From: Hyphomicrobiales bacterium
GTDB taxonomy: Bacteria; Pseudomonadota; Alphaproteobacteria; Rhizobiales; Aestuariivirgaceae
NCBI GenBank assembly: GCA_016792865.1
Contig: JAEUMJ010000034.1
Location: 1 to 32,686 of the forward strand
DNA length: 32,686 nt
Direction of reading: 5' to 3'
Shown here: positions 1-11,810 of the stretch, in pieces
Position numbering within the stretch: position 1 is the first letter of the stretch
How the letters are laid out: each line of letters begins with the position of its first letter
Notes under the pieces: model-generated
The model's database searches: none
What the model was told of the DNA's origin: nothing
The model's input: the letters and a program-made list of their open reading frames with translations, nothing else
Position numbers and translations under genes: made by a program

Positions 1-2893
<2,893 letters not shown>

Positions 2894-2894
<1 letters not shown>

Positions 2895-3580
2895 TGAGTG
2901 AATCCTATCACCAGCGCCGCTCCGAGATCGGGGCCTACTTCGACCGTACCGCCGCCGAGGCGTGGAAGCGGCTGACCTCGGATGTGCCGGTGGGCCGGAT
3001 CCGCGCCACCGTGCGCGCGGGCCGCGATGAAATGCGCAACGTGCTGCTCTCCTACCTGCCGCCGGACCTGAAGGGCGCGCGCGTGCTTGATGCGGGTTGC
3101 GGAACCGGCGCAATGGCGCAGGCGCTTGCGGCCCGCGGCGCGGAGGTCGTGGCCGTGGATCTCTCACCGCAGCTCGTCAAGGTCGCTCACGACCGCACGC
3201 CGGAACACCTGCTGGCACGGATCACATATCAGGCGGGCGACATGACAAGCCCTTCACTGGGTCGCTTCGACTATTGCGTGGCGATGGACTCGGTCATCCA
3301 CTACGAGCAGCCGGACATGGTTGCCTGCCTTGCCAGGCTGGCGGAACGGACCGGGCAGGCAATCGCCTTCACCTTCGCCCCCAGCACGACATTGCTGGAA
3401 GCCATGCACAGGGTGGGCAAGCTGTTCCCGCGCGGCAACCGTTCGCCGGCCATCGTGCCGCAAAGGGCGGAAGCGTTCCGTCACCTGCTGCATCAGCACA
3501 CCGGCATGGTGCCGCGCCGCAACCGCCGCATTACCTCCGGTTTCTACATCTCCCATGCGCAGGAGCTGCTCCGGCCATGA
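2894..3580 (+). CDS. bchM: Magnesium-protoporphyrin IX O-methyltransferase
   Basis: BchM uses S-adenosylmethionine to methylate the ring C propionate of Mg-protoporphyrin IX, making the substrate of the AcsF cyclase. The 228 residues form a class I methyltransferase with SAM motif I VLDAGCGTGAMAQALA near residues 61-76 and a following acidic residue in VVAVDLS. The N-terminal HQRRSEIGAYFDRTAAEAW and C-terminal RITSGFYISHAQ blocks are typical of BchM. The ATG at 2894 shares one base with the bchL stop, and the stop overlaps the lhaA start. Position between bchL and lhaA is the standard order. Identification is firm. Confidence 0.96.
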
Positions 3581-5001
3581 CGAGGTTCTCCGATATCTGG
3601 GTGCAACTGGGACCGCGCTTCCTGCCCTTCGCAGACGCCGCGACGGAACAGTTGCCTCTGGGACGCCTGCTCCGGCTCTCATTGTTCCAGGTTTCGGTCG
3701 GCATGGCGATGGTCCTGCTCACGGGCACATTGAACCGGGTGATGATCGTGGAACTCGGCGTTCCGGCCTGGCTCGTCGGCGTCATGGTTTCATTGCCGCT
3801 GCTTTTCGCGCCGTTCAGGGCGGTCATCGGCCACAAGTCGGATGAACACCGTTCGGTGCTGGGCTGGCGGCGCGTGCCCTATATCTGGTTCGGCAGCATG
3901 ATGCAGTTCGGCGGATTCGCAATCATGCCCTTCGCCCTCATCCTTCTCTCCGGCGACAGCAACGGCCCGGCGTGGATCGGCCATGCGGGCGCGGCCCTTG
4001 CCTTCCTGCTTGTGGGGGCTGGAATTCATGTCACGCAAACCGCCGGGCTTGCCCTTGCCAACGATCTTGCCCCTCCAGAGGCGCGTCCCCGCGTGGTGGC
4101 GCTTCTCTACGTGACGCTGCTGCTCGGCATGGTGGGCAGTGCGGCACTCTTCGGCGTGCTGTTGCGGAATTTCACCCAGATCCACCTCATCCAGATCATC
4201 CAGGGCGTGGCGCTCGCCACCATGGTGCTGAACTGCATTGCCATGTGGAAGCAGGAACCGCGCAATCCGCAAATGACCTCGCCGCAGAACCCGCGTACCG
4301 CATTCAGCGCGGCCTTCGGCGATTTCGTGCGCACGCCGCGCGTGTTGCGCCTGCTCGTGGCGCTGGCCTTCGGCACGGCGGGCTTCGCCATGCAGGACAT
4401 CCTGCTCGAACCCTTCGGCGGCGAAGTGTTCGGCCTCAATGTCGGCCAGACGACTTGGCTGACGGCCCTCCTGGCCGGGGGCACGCTGATCGGCTTCGCC
4501 CTCTCGGCCCGGATGCTGTCTCACGGCAGCGATCCCTGCCGCATTGCCTCGGCGGGCGCCCTGGTCGGAATCTTTGCGTTTGCCGCCGTTGTCTTCTCGC
4601 CCGCGGTTGGCTCGATCAATCTCTTCCGCGTCGCGACGGCCGCCATCGGCTTCGGAAGCGGGCTTTTTGCCGTGGGCATGCTGACGGCGGCCATGGAACT
4701 GGCCGACCGCGCCGCCTCCGGCCTTGTGCTTGGCGCCTGGGGCGCGGTGCAGGCCACTGCGGCGGGCGTGGCGGTTGCCGCCAGCGGCAGCATCCGCGAC
4801 GGCGTCGGCCATCTCGCCATGGCGGGTGACCTCGGCCGAACGCTGCAACAAACGGCGACCGGCTACAGCTTCGTCTATCACACCGAGATCCTGATGCTTT
4901 TCGTGACGCTCGTCGCGCTGGGTCCGCTGGTGCGTGTGAGTGGCATTTCAACACTGAGCGTGCGGACCGGAAAGTTCGGCCTCGCTCAACATCCAGGGTG
5001 A
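3577..5001 (+). CDS. lhaA: PucC/LhaA family light-harvesting complex assembly membrane protein
   Basis: LhaA is a major-facilitator-type membrane protein needed for assembly of the LH1 antenna, probably by handling bacteriochlorophyll or LH1 polypeptides. The 474 residues contain about twelve hydrophobic helices and the family signatures GVPAWLVGVMVSLPLLFAPFRA near residues 47-68 and DEHRSVLGWRRVPYIWFG near 88-105. The frame is open upstream through bchM, but the ATG at 3577 overlaps the bchM stop (ATGA) and opens the PucC-like homology, so it is the start. LhaA rather than PucC is chosen because the gene sits between bchM and puhA, whereas pucC usually lies with puc antenna genes. The exact transport or chaperone function is unresolved in the family. 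Confidence 0.93.
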   Translation: MTRFSDIWVQLGPRFLPFADAATEQLPLGRLLRLSLFQVSVGMAMVLLTGTLNRVMIVELGVPAWLVGVMVSLPLLFAPFRAVIGHKSDEHRSVLGWRRVPYIWFGSMMQFGGFAIMPFALILLSGDSNGPAWIGHAGAALAFLLVGAGIHVTQTAGLALANDLAPPEARPRVVALLYVTLLLGMVGSAALFGVLLRNFTQIHLIQIIQGVALATMVLNCIAMWKQEPRNPQMTSPQNPRTAFSAAFGDFVRTPRVLRLLVALAFGTAGFAMQDILLEPFGGEVFGLNVGQTTWLTALLAGGTLIGFALSARMLSHGSDPCRIASAGALVGIFAFAAVVFSPAVGSINLFRVATAAIGFGSGLFAVGMLTAAMELADRAASGLVLGAWGAVQATAAGVAVAASGSIRDGVGHLAMAGDLGRTLQQTATGYSFVYHTEILMLFVTLVALGPLVRVSGISTLSVRTGKFGLAQHPG

Positions 5002-5020
5002 TCTGAAAGGGAGAATACCC

Positions 5021-5797
5021 ATGACTACACAATTCACATCATACATCGACCTGGCGCAGGTGGTGCTCTACCTGTTCATCGGGTTCTTCGCGATCCTGGT
5101 GTATTATCTGCACCGGGAAAACAAGCGTGAAGGCTATCCGCTGGAGAGCGAGCGCTCGGCCCACATCACGGTGGAGGGATTCCCGCCGACACCGTCGCCC
5201 AAGACCTTCCTCCTCCAGGACGGCACGACGGTCGAGGCGCCCCGCGCCGAACCTCGCGACCTGCGTCCTGTCAACGCTACGCCTGCCGCCAACTTCCCCG
5301 GTGCGCCGCTTGTTCCCAATGGCGACCCGATGACGGCGGGTGTCGGGCCCGGCTCCTATGCCGAACGCCGCGACGTGCCCGATCTCACCTTCGGCGGTGC
5401 GCCGAAGCTGGTGCCGCTGCGCGCCGCTCCCGGCTTCTACGTCGATCCGGAAGATCCGAATCCGGTCGGCATGGCGGTCGTCGGGGCCGACGGAAAGAAG
5501 GGTGGTGTGGTGTGCGATATCTGGGTGGACCAGTCGGAACACCTCATCCGCTACTATGAAGTGGAAACGGGCGAGAAAGGCCAGAAACGCAACGTGCTGC
5601 TGCCGGCAACGCTTGCCCGCGTGGTCGGCGCGGCCCGCGAGGTGCGCGTGAAGTCGATCCTCGGCAGCCAGTTCGCATCGGTTCCGGTGTCGAAGAAGCC
5701 GGATGTGGTCACGCGCCTCGAAGAAGAAAAGATCTTCGGGTTCTACGGTGCGGGCACGCTCTATGCGACGCCGCAACGGGCGGAACCGCTGCTGTGA
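5021..5797 (+). CDS. puhA: Photosynthetic reaction centre H subunit
   Basis: PuhA caps the cytoplasmic face of the L-M reaction-centre core and helps deliver protons to quinone QB. The 258 residues show a short periplasmic N-terminus, one transmembrane helix at about residues 12-30, then the basic HRENKREGYPLE that starts the cytoplasmic PRC-barrel domain. The block DIWVDQSEHLIRYYEVE near residues 167-183 includes the acidic positions of the proton path. A good ribosome site, AGGGAGA, lies 7 bases before the ATG, one of the few junctions here with a real spacer (19 bases after lhaA), as suits a structural protein made in quantity. The stop overlaps a GTG start for puhB. Identity is certain. 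Confidence 0.98.
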   Translation: MTTQFTSYIDLAQVVLYLFIGFFAILVYYLHRENKREGYPLESERSAHITVEGFPPTPSPKTFLLQDGTTVEAPRAEPRDLRPVNATPAANFPGAPLVPNGDPMTAGVGPGSYAERRDVPDLTFGGAPKLVPLRAAPGFYVDPEDPNPVGMAVVGADGKKGGVVCDIWVDQSEHLIRYYEVETGEKGQKRNVLLPATLARVVGAAREVRVKSILGSQFASVPVSKKPDVVTRLEEEKIFGFYGAGTLYATPQRAEPLL

Positions 5798-6426
5798 ACC
5801 CGGTCAGCGACATCGTCCCCGCCGGCCTTCCGGATCATCTTCCGGAAGGCGAGACGCTGGTGTGGCAGGGCAGGCCGGACTGGTTGCGGCTTGCCCGCGA
5901 TGCCTTTCACGTCAACAAGGTGGCGATCTACTTTGCCGTGATCATTGCGGCCCAGGCGGGCCTGCGCCTTGCCTCCGGTTCGGGCTGGCATGAGGCATTG
6001 GCGGCAGTTCCGGTTCTTCTGGGGCTGGCCCTCGCTGCCTGTGGCATCATCCTTGCCCTGGCCTACGCCAGCGCGCGCACCACCCACTATACCATGACGA
6101 CCAAGCGCGTGATCATGAAGGTCGGCATTGCGCTACCAGTCATCGTCAACATTCCCTACAGCCAGGTCGATGGCGTGTCCTTCGCCCTGACGGGGGGCAA
6201 CCGTGGCAACATCGTCTTCAAGCTCGGCGGCAATGTCCGTCTTGCCTATCTCATGCTCTGGCCGCACGCGCGGCCCTGGGCCTTCAGCAAGCCGCAGCCC
6301 TGTTTCCGCGACATCCCCGATGTCGAGGCAGTGGCAACGCGCCTTGCCCATGTGATCGGCGGGCACATGCCGAGCGGGAACAAGCGTGCCGCCGATGCCG
6401 GCGGGCGGCTTGTGGCGGCGGAGTAA
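5794..6426 (+). CDS. puhB: Photosynthetic complex (reaction centre) assembly protein PuhB
   Basis: PuhB is a membrane protein that aids reaction-centre assembly in purple bacteria. The 210 residues begin LPEGETLVWQGRPDW, a sequence common in bacterial PH-like (bPH2) membrane proteins, and are followed by two or three hydrophobic helices (about residues 44-62 and 68-90). A soluble PH-like part with THYTMTTKRVIMKVGIALP follows. The start is the GTG at 5794, whose last two bases begin the puhA stop (GTGA); no later ATG would keep the conserved N-terminus. The puhA-puhB-puhC order supports the name. Its molecular action is not well defined in the family. Confidence 0.92.
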   Translation: MNPVSDIVPAGLPDHLPEGETLVWQGRPDWLRLARDAFHVNKVAIYFAVIIAAQAGLRLASGSGWHEALAAVPVLLGLALAACGIILALAYASARTTHYTMTTKRVIMKVGIALPVIVNIPYSQVDGVSFALTGGNRGNIVFKLGGNVRLAYLMLWPHARPWAFSKPQPCFRDIPDVEAVATRLAHVIGGHMPSGNKRAADAGGRLVAAE

Positions 6427-6896
6427 TGGCCATGAGCGTCTCCACAACCACACACGACATCATTCCCCCACGGGTCTTTGCGGCAATCATCGCCGGACTC
6501 GTCGTTGTCGTGGCGCTGGTGGCGGCGATGCGTCCGGGAAGCGGCGGCGGGGATGTGGTTCCAGCCGCTGCCCCGCTGGCCTCGCTCACGATCAGGGTCG
6601 AGGATGGAAGCTCGGGCAGCGTAATCGTGAAGGACGCCGCCACCGGCTCCGTCATCCGCATCTTCCGGAGTGGCGAGGGCGCGTTCGTCCGCGCAACCCT
6701 CCGTGCACTGATCAATGACCGGCGCCACAGGGGCTTGCCGGCGGAAGGAGATTTCAAGCTGGAGACCCAGGCCGGGGGCCAGCTCCACCTGATTGACGGG
6801 GTGACAGGCAAGAGGCTGACGCTGAATGCCTATGGCCCCGACAATAGCGCGGTATTCGCCGCATTCATGTCCAACCAGAAAGGAGAGGGTCAATGA
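6426..6896 (+). CDS. puhC: Photosynthetic complex assembly protein PuhC
   Basis: PuhC is an inner-membrane protein needed for normal levels of reaction centre-LH1 complexes. The 156 residues have one N-terminal transmembrane helix (about residues 17-37) and a periplasmic domain with LTIRVEDGSSGSVIVKDAATG, the most recognisable stretch. The ATG at 6426 overlaps the puhB stop (TAATG); an in-frame ATG at 6432 is a possible alternative that would remove only two residues. The family is weakly conserved, so the name relies on both this motif and position after puhB. The stop overlaps the next start. Confidence 0.88.
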   Translation: MAMSVSTTTHDIIPPRVFAAIIAGLVVVVALVAAMRPGSGGGDVVPAAAPLASLTIRVEDGSSGSVIVKDAATGSVIRIFRSGEGAFVRATLRALINDRRHRGLPAEGDFKLETQAGGQLHLIDGVTGKRLTLNAYGPDNSAVFAAFMSNQKGEGQ

Positions 6897-7195
6897 TGAA
6901 TCCCTTCGCCGTCAAATCGAGCGAACACGTCATGTGCACCGTCAACGTCATCAATACATTCGAGAGCCTTGCGGCACATGTGGTGCTGGATGGTGATGTG
7001 AAGATCAATCCGGGGGACGAGGTGCTGGTGCACGGTCCCGAAATCCGGGTGCCCTATGGCGAGACCCGCAGCGAGCGCCGTGAGGCCACGATCACCCGCG
7101 CCGGATGGCTCGAACGCAAGTGGACCGAGTTCACCGGCGACCTGGAATACATGGAACTGCTTGAATTCTCCTTCTCCGAGGAGCGCCTGTCATGA
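6893..7195 (+). CDS. Conserved hypothetical protein of the puhC-acsF interval
   Basis: The function is unknown. The 100-residue protein has no signal peptide or membrane segment and looks soluble, with a turn-rich [22 protein letters not shown] block near residues 38-59 and an acidic C-terminus. A strong ribosome site, AAAGGAGAGGG, precedes two ATGs in tandem (6893 and 6896); the first overlaps the puhC stop. The gene overlaps the acsF start by 4 bases, so all three genes are probably coupled. An unnamed small gene is commonly found at this place, between puhC and acsF, in photosynthesis clusters of proteobacteria. That position suggests a role in complex assembly or with the cyclase, but this is inference. 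Confidence 0.85.
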   Translation: MMNPFAVKSSEHVMCTVNVINTFESLAAHVVLDGDVKINPGDEVLVHGPEIRVPYGETRSERREATITRAGWLERKWTEFTGDLEYMELLEFSFSEERLS

Positions 7196-8259
7196 CCATC
7201 GAAAAGCTTGGCATCAAGGCAAAGAGCACCACGGAAATGGCCGCCGCGAGCACGGTTCTCTCGCCGCGCTTCTATACCACCGACTATGCCGCCCTGGACC
7301 GCATCGACGTATCCCCGGTGCGGGAGGAATGGGACAGGCTGCTGCAGGAGATGCGCGACGACCCCAACAAGACGCACTTCCGCCGCACCGAGGAGTGGGA
7401 CAAGGTCTCACTCGACGACCTGGAGCCGGGACTGCGCAAGGAGTTCATCGACTTCCTCGTGAGTTCGCTGACTGCGGAGTTTTCGGGCTGCGTCCTTTAT
7501 GCCGAGATGCGCAAGCGCGGCAACAATCCCGACATGGTCGAGCTGTTCAAGTTCATGAGCCGGGACGAATCGCGTCATGCCGGCTTCATCAACGACACGC
7601 TCAAGGACTTCGACATCGGCGTTGACCTTGGCTTCCTCACCAAGGCGAAGAAGTACACCTACTTCCAGCCGAAGTTCATCTTCTACGCGACCTACCTGTC
7701 CGAGAAGATCGGCTATGCCCGCTACATCACCATCTACCGCCATTTGCAGAAGCACCCCGACAGGCGCTTCCACCCGATCTTCAAGTGGTTCGAGAAGTGG
7801 TGCAACGACGAGTTCCGGCACGGCGAGGCCTTCGCCCTTCTGATGCGGGCCAATCCGCACCTGCTCGAAGGCATCAACAAGTACTGGGTGAAGTTCTTCC
7901 TGCTCGCCGTCTTCGCCACGATGTATGTGCGTGATCACCAGCGACCCTATTTCCACGAGGCGCTGGGTGTCGATCCCAGGGAGTATGGCCGGACGGTTTT
8001 CCGCACCACTTCCGAGATTGCCCGCCAGGTCTTCCCGCTGGAGATCGACATCGACAATCCGAAGTTCTTCGCCTTGCTCGACCGCCTGCTGGAGATTTCC
8101 GACAGTGCCGCAACGGCGCAGGCGAAGGGCGGCCTTTTCGGCAAGCTCTCCAAGCTCGGCACCAGCCTGAAGGCCGGCTGGGTGTTTGCACGCCTGATGA
8201 TGATCCCCGCAAAGAAGAACGACCTGCCGGAGAACATCCGGCTGGCACCGAGTTACTGA
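7192..8259 (+). CDS. acsF: Aerobic Mg-protoporphyrin IX monomethyl ester oxidative cyclase
   Basis: AcsF is the di-iron oxygenase that forms the fifth ring (ring E) of chlorophylls, turning Mg-protoporphyrin monomethyl ester into divinyl protochlorophyllide with O2. The 355 residues match the family length. Di-iron ligands are visible as E96 in LTAEFSG, E126 and H129 in RDESRHAGF, and E207 and H210 in [10 protein letters not shown]. The conserved [21 protein letters not shown] lies near residues 27-47. The ATG at 7192 overlaps the upstream stop (ATGA). No anaerobic cyclase gene (bchE) is in the window, so on what is shown bacteriochlorophyll synthesis needs oxygen at this step. The partner BciE or other cyclase subunit is not seen here. 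Confidence 0.97.
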   Translation: MTIEKLGIKAKSTTEMAAASTVLSPRFYTTDYAALDRIDVSPVREEWDRLLQEMRDDPNKTHFRRTEEWDKVSLDDLEPGLRKEFIDFLVSSLTAEFSGCVLYAEMRKRGNNPDMVELFKFMSRDESRHAGFINDTLKDFDIGVDLGFLTKAKKYTYFQPKFIFYATYLSEKIGYARYITIYRHLQKHPDRRFHPIFKWFEKWCNDEFRHGEAFALLMRANPHLLEGINKYWVKFFLLAVFATMYVRDHQRPYFHEALGVDPREYGRTVFRTTSEIARQVFPLEIDIDNPKFFALLDRLLEISDSAATAQAKGGLFGKLSKLGTSLKAGWVFARLMMIPAKKNDLPENIRLAPSY

Positions 8260-8263
8260 TGCC

Positions 8264-9064
8264 ATGATCACCGCCGCCGCCATCGCGTTCGTGGTTCTGC
8301 TCTGGGGCATATCGACGGCTGTCATTTTCTATCTCGACAGCCTGCCCGCGCGCACGTTCCCCTACAGCATGGCGGCGGCGACCATCATCGTCGTCCTCTG
8401 CCTGGTCACCATCTGGTGGTGGCGGGATGATCCGTCCACGCCTGCGGTTGCGCTGAGTTTCGCTGCGGCGCTTCTGGTCTGGGGCTGGACCGAGATGGCC
8501 CTCTACATGGGCTATGTCACCGGTCCCCGGAAAACGCGCTGCCCGGCGGGGTGCTCCGGAGTGGCGCATTTCGGCCATGCGGTGAGTGCAAACCTGTGGC
8601 ACGAACTGCTGGTGGTGGCGCTGGCGGGCTTGATCTGGGTCACGGACAACCACACGGCGCTGTGGTGTTTTGTCATGCTCTGGCTGATGCACCTGAGTGC
8701 CCGGCTCAATGTATTTCTGGGCGTGCGCAATGTGAGCGAAGAATTCGTGCCTGACTCGATGGACGTTCTCAAGGGTTTCTTGCGCCGCCGCAACATGAAC
8801 TGGCTTTTCCCGTTCTCCCTGACCGCGCTGGTGGGGCTTGTCTATGCCCTGGCGACCAGGCCCTCCGGCTTCGAAACCACCATGGCTGCGACCCTTGCGG
8901 CGATTGGTCTGCTTGAGCATGTGCTTTTGATGCTGCCATTACCCATTGAAAAGATGTTCCGCTGGTCGCTTTCAGGCCCTCACAAGTCTGCCCTGAAGAC
9001 CAAATCCGCTGACGGCGGGCGTCACGAGAACCACAACCGCACGATCTTGGGAACGTTGACATGA
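8264..9064 (+). CDS. puhE: Putative photosynthetic complex assembly protein PuhE (DUF3623)
   Basis: PuhE is a polytopic membrane protein found in photosynthesis clusters, implicated in bacteriochlorophyll supply or complex assembly; its exact action is not established. The 266 residues show about seven hydrophobic segments and the family motifs [15 protein letters not shown] near residues 76-90, [13 protein letters not shown] near 101-113 and [17 protein letters not shown] near 139-155. The start at 8264 lies four bases after the acsF stop. The stop overlaps the hemA ATG (9061). The acsF-puhE-hemA order is typical of alphaproteobacterial phototrophs. Confidence 0.9.
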   Translation: MITAAAIAFVVLLWGISTAVIFYLDSLPARTFPYSMAAATIIVVLCLVTIWWWRDDPSTPAVALSFAAALLVWGWTEMALYMGYVTGPRKTRCPAGCSGVAHFGHAVSANLWHELLVVALAGLIWVTDNHTALWCFVMLWLMHLSARLNVFLGVRNVSEEFVPDSMDVLKGFLRRRNMNWLFPFSLTALVGLVYALATRPSGFETTMAATLAAIGLLEHVLLMLPLPIEKMFRWSLSGPHKSALKTKSADGGRHENHNRTILGTLT

Positions 9065-10290
9065 GCAAGACCTTCTTTGACCATCAGGCCTATTTCTCAT
9101 CTCAACTCGACCATCTGAAGGAAGAAGGCCGCTACCGCGTCTTCGCGGAGCTGGAACGCAAGGCCGGGGACTTTCCCCATGCCAGGCAACATGTGAACGG
9201 CGAAGTGCGCGACGTTACCATCTGGTGCGCCAACGATTATCTCGGCATGGGCCAGCATCCCAAGGTGATCGATGCCATCTGCGAGGCGATGCGCACCTAC
9301 GGAACCGGTGCCGGAGGCACCCGCAACATTTCGGGCACCAGCCACGAGCATGTTCTCCTTGAACAGGAACTGGCCGACCTCCACGGCAAGGAAAGCGCCC
9401 TGCTGTTCACATCGGGCTATGTCTCGAACTGGGCGGCACTCGGCACGCTGGCCGGCGGCATTCCGGATTGCGTCGTGCTGTCGGATGCGGGCAACCATGC
9501 CTCCATGATCGAAGGCATTCGCCACAGCCGCGCCGAACGCCGCATCTTCAAGCACAACGACCTGACCGACCTGGAACGCCACCTGAAGGAAATCCCGCCT
9601 GAGCGTCCGAAGCTCATCGCCTTCGAATCGGTCTATTCGATGGATGGCGACATCGGCAACATCAAGGGCATCTGCGATCTCGCCGACAAGTATGGCGCCA
9701 TGACCTATCTCGATGAGGTGCACGCCGTCGGCATGTATGGGCCGCGCGGCGGCGGCATTGCCGAACGCGAAGGGCTGATGCACCGGCTGACGGTCATCGA
9801 GGCCACGCTCGGCAAGGCGTTCGGCGTTGTCGGCGGCTATATCGCCGCATCGCGTGAACTCTGCGATTACATCCGCAGCTTCGCCTCCGGCTTCATCTTC
9901 ACGACTGCGCTGCCGCCCGCCATTGCCGTGGGTGCGCGCGTGGCGGTTTCCCATCTCAAGCACAGCGACATGGAACGCCAGCGCCAACGGCGTGCGGTTA
10001 CCAAGGTGCGGGCCGCACTCCGCGCCATCGGCATCCCGATGCTGGAGAACGAAAGCCACATCGTGCCCGTGATGGTGGGCAATGCCGCCAAGTGCAAGAT
10101 GATCAGCGATGTGCTGGTGGAGAAGTACGGCATCTACATCCAGCCGATCAACTATCCCACGGTTCCCAAGGGCACCGAGCGCCTGCGCATCACGCCGTCG
10201 CCGTTCCACACGGATGAGGACATTGCCCGGCTCGCCCACGCGCTCTCCGACCTGTGGAATCACTGTGCGCTGAGCCGCGCCGTCGCCTGA
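9061..10290 (+). CDS. hemA: 5-aminolevulinate synthase
   Basis: This PLP enzyme condenses glycine and succinyl-CoA to 5-aminolevulinate, the first step of the C4 route to haem and bacteriochlorophyll. The 409 residues match alphaproteobacterial HemA/HemT. The PLP lysine is about K252 in [14 protein letters not shown]; the glycine-rich [15 protein letters not shown] lies near residues 80-94, and the [15 protein letters not shown] block near 215-229 carries the aspartate that contacts the PLP ring nitrogen. The ATG overlaps the puhE stop. Placing hemA at the end of the superoperon would let precursor supply follow pigment demand. A second, housekeeping copy may exist elsewhere. The extreme C-terminus lies in a 12-base tandem repeat. 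Confidence 0.97.
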   Translation: MSKTFFDHQAYFSSQLDHLKEEGRYRVFAELERKAGDFPHARQHVNGEVRDVTIWCANDYLGMGQHPKVIDAICEAMRTYGTGAGGTRNISGTSHEHVLLEQELADLHGKESALLFTSGYVSNWAALGTLAGGIPDCVVLSDAGNHASMIEGIRHSRAERRIFKHNDLTDLERHLKEIPPERPKLIAFESVYSMDGDIGNIKGICDLADKYGAMTYLDEVHAVGMYGPRGGGIAEREGLMHRLTVIEATLGKAFGVVGGYIAASRELCDYIRSFASGFIFTTALPPAIAVGARVAVSHLKHSDMERQRQRRAVTKVRAALRAIGIPMLENESHIVPVMVGNAAKCKMISDVLVEKYGIYIQPINYPTVPKGTERLRITPSPFHTDEDIARLAHALSDLWNHCALSRAVA

Positions 10291-10307
10291 TCCGCCGCCT
10301 GATCCGC
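10284..10307 (+). repeat. 12-bp tandem duplication spanning the hemA stop
   Basis: CGCCTGATCCGC occurs twice in direct tandem (10284-10295 and 10296-10307). The first copy contains the hemA stop codon TGA and the second repeats it downstream. It probably arose by slippage and has no evident effect on the protein. Confidence 0.8.
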
Positions 10308-10334
10308 CGCAATGGCGGAATTCCCGAATCGGGA
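10303..10334 (+). terminator. Two adjacent hairpins just after hemA
   Basis: TCCGCC-GCAAT-GGCGGA (10303-10319) is a perfect 6-bp stem, followed three bases later by TCCCG-AAT-CGGGA (10322-10334). They lie directly behind the photosynthesis superoperon and could stop or protect its transcript. No run of T follows, so this is not a classical intrinsic terminator; mRNA 3'-end protection or Rho-dependent ending are alternatives. Confidence 0.4.
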
Positions 10335-10399
10335 CAAAGTGATGCGGCCTTGGCGCAGGGGTTTTCCTGTGCTGTGATGCGGTGCAATATCGCTGCCGA

Positions 10400-10426
10400 C
10401 ACCTGCCCCCTCAGGGGTGGCGGGTG
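10400..10426 (+). other. GC-rich stem-loop upstream of the HisD-family gene
   Basis: CACCTGCC (10400-10407) pairs with GGCGGGTG (10419-10426), with one G-U pair, and the inner CCC/GGG adds three more pairs around a small loop. It is followed by CGCATTTCCTTG and lies 26 bases before the next start codon. It could end transcription from the cluster or be a leader hairpin for the downstream gene; the sequence does not decide. Confidence 0.45.
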
Positions 10427-10452
10427 CGCATTTCCTTGAATATGGATCCTGA

Positions 10453-11778
10453 ATGACCCGCCCGATCAATTTTCACGAATTGGCAAAGCTCTCGCCGGAG
10501 CAGCGCCGAAAGCTGCAACAGCGTACCGAGGCCGACCTCACGGAATTCGAGGCGAAGGTCAGGCCCATCATTGCAGCGGTGCGTGACGAGGGCGACGAGG
10601 CGCTTGCCCGCTTTGCCCGTGAATTTGACAAGGCACCGGTACAGGCAAACGGGATCGCCGCTACCGAGGCTGACTTTGCCGCCGCCGAAAAGGCGCTCGA
10701 TCCCAAGGTGCGGGAGGCGATGGAGTTTGCCGCGCACTCCATCCGCAAATTCCATGAAGACCAGATGCCCGAAGAAATGTGGCTGCACGAGGTGCGCCCC
10801 GGAGCCTTTGCCGGTGACCGCTCGCTGCCCATTCCGTCGGTGGCCTGCTACGTGCCGCGCGGCAAGGGCGCATTTCCATCGGTGGCGCTGATGACCTCGA
10901 TCCCCGCGAAAGTGGCGGGCGTGAAGGACGTGATCATCATCACGCCGCCGGGACCGAACGGCAGGATCGACGATGCAACTCTGGTCGCCGCGCGCATGGC
11001 GGGCGTGCAGGGCGTTTACAAGGCGGGCGGTGCGCAGGGCATTGCCGCCGTGGCCCATGGCACGCAAACCGTGCCCAAGGTGGCGAAGGTGATCGGTCCC
11101 GGCAGCCCGTGGGTCGCCGCCGCCAAGCGCCTCGTATCGCATCTCATTGACACGGGTTCACCGGCCGGCCCCAGCGAAGTGATCATCTTTGCCGATGACA
11201 CGGTTGATGGCGCGCTTGCGGGCCTTGATCTTCTTGTTGAGGCAGAACACGGCCCGGATAGCTCGGCCTATCTCGTCACCTGGAGCCGCCGCGTGGCGGA
11301 GGAAGCCCTCGCGGCCATTCCCACCTATTGGGCGCAGATGGGTGAGCAACGCGTCTCCTTTTCATCCACGGTGCTGGGTGGGCCGATCGGAGGCATTGTC
11401 CTCGCCAGGGACGAGGACGACGCCATTGCCTTCTGCAACGAGTATGCGGCGGAACACCTTGAAGTGCTGGCGAAAGAGCCCTTCGCCTATCTTGGCCGCC
11501 TGCAGAACGCAGGCGAGATCCTGCTTGGCGAATACACGCCGACCACACTGGGCAATTTCGTCATCGGCCCCAACCACGTGCTGCCCACCAGCGGCTGGGC
11601 CAAGACCGCGTCTGCCGTCTCGGTGTTCGATTTCCTCAAGCGCAACTCCATCGCCTATGTGACCAGCAAGGGCTATCCCGAACTTGCCCGCCACGCCCAT
11701 GCACTGGCGCGTTACGAGGGGTTCGAGGCCCATGCCAATGCGGTCTCGCCGTTGCGCGACAGGATCCTCAAGCGATAA
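10453..11778 (+). CDS. Histidinol dehydrogenase family protein, divergent paralogue
   Basis: The 441 residues belong to the HisD family, NAD-dependent zinc dehydrogenases that in histidine synthesis oxidise histidinol to histidine. Recognisable blocks are CYVPRGKGAFPS, AEHGPDSS, the catalytic pair E334-H335 in AAEHLEV, and GPNHVLPTSG. Compared with E. coli HisD as I recall it, two of the four zinc-ligand positions differ: Gln259 corresponds to E263 here and Asp360 to N368, while H266 and H427 are kept. No other his gene is nearby. It is instead followed 32 bases later by a NitT/TauT-type ABC importer. The family also includes the sulfopropanediol dehydrogenase HpsN, so oxidation of an imported alcohol (perhaps a sulfonate) is a reasonable inference. 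Biosynthetic HisD remains possible. Confidence 0.85.
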   Translation: MTRPINFHELAKLSPEQRRKLQQRTEADLTEFEAKVRPIIAAVRDEGDEALARFAREFDKAPVQANGIAATEADFAAAEKALDPKVREAMEFAAHSIRKFHEDQMPEEMWLHEVRPGAFAGDRSLPIPSVACYVPRGKGAFPSVALMTSIPAKVAGVKDVIIITPPGPNGRIDDATLVAARMAGVQGVYKAGGAQGIAAVAHGTQTVPKVAKVIGPGSPWVAAAKRLVSHLIDTGSPAGPSEVIIFADDTVDGALAGLDLLVEAEHGPDSSAYLVTWSRRVAEEALAAIPTYWAQMGEQRVSFSSTVLGGPIGGIVLARDEDDAIAFCNEYAAEHLEVLAKEPFAYLGRLQNAGEILLGEYTPTTLGNFVIGPNHVLPTSGWAKTASAVSVFDFLKRNSIAYVTSKGYPELARHAHALARYEGFEAHANAVSPLRDRILKR

Positions 11779-11810
11779 CTTCAACCCCCAACCAAACAGG
11801 GAAGCACGAC

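Noticed and set aside
3097-3576. Upstream in-frame extension of lhaA (160 codons)
   Set aside because: It lies wholly within bchM in another frame and shows no LhaA homology; ATG 3577 overlaps the bchM stop as at other junctions.
9097-10263. Long open frame on the - strand opposite hemA (about 388 codons)
   Set aside because: It mirrors hemA codon structure in GC-rich DNA and its translation resembles no family. The same holds for the long antisense frames opposite bchH (421-2031) and lhaA (3790-4881).
10284-10307. Possible CRISPR or satellite repeat
   Set aside because: There are only two 12-bp copies with no spacer; this is a simple tandem duplication.
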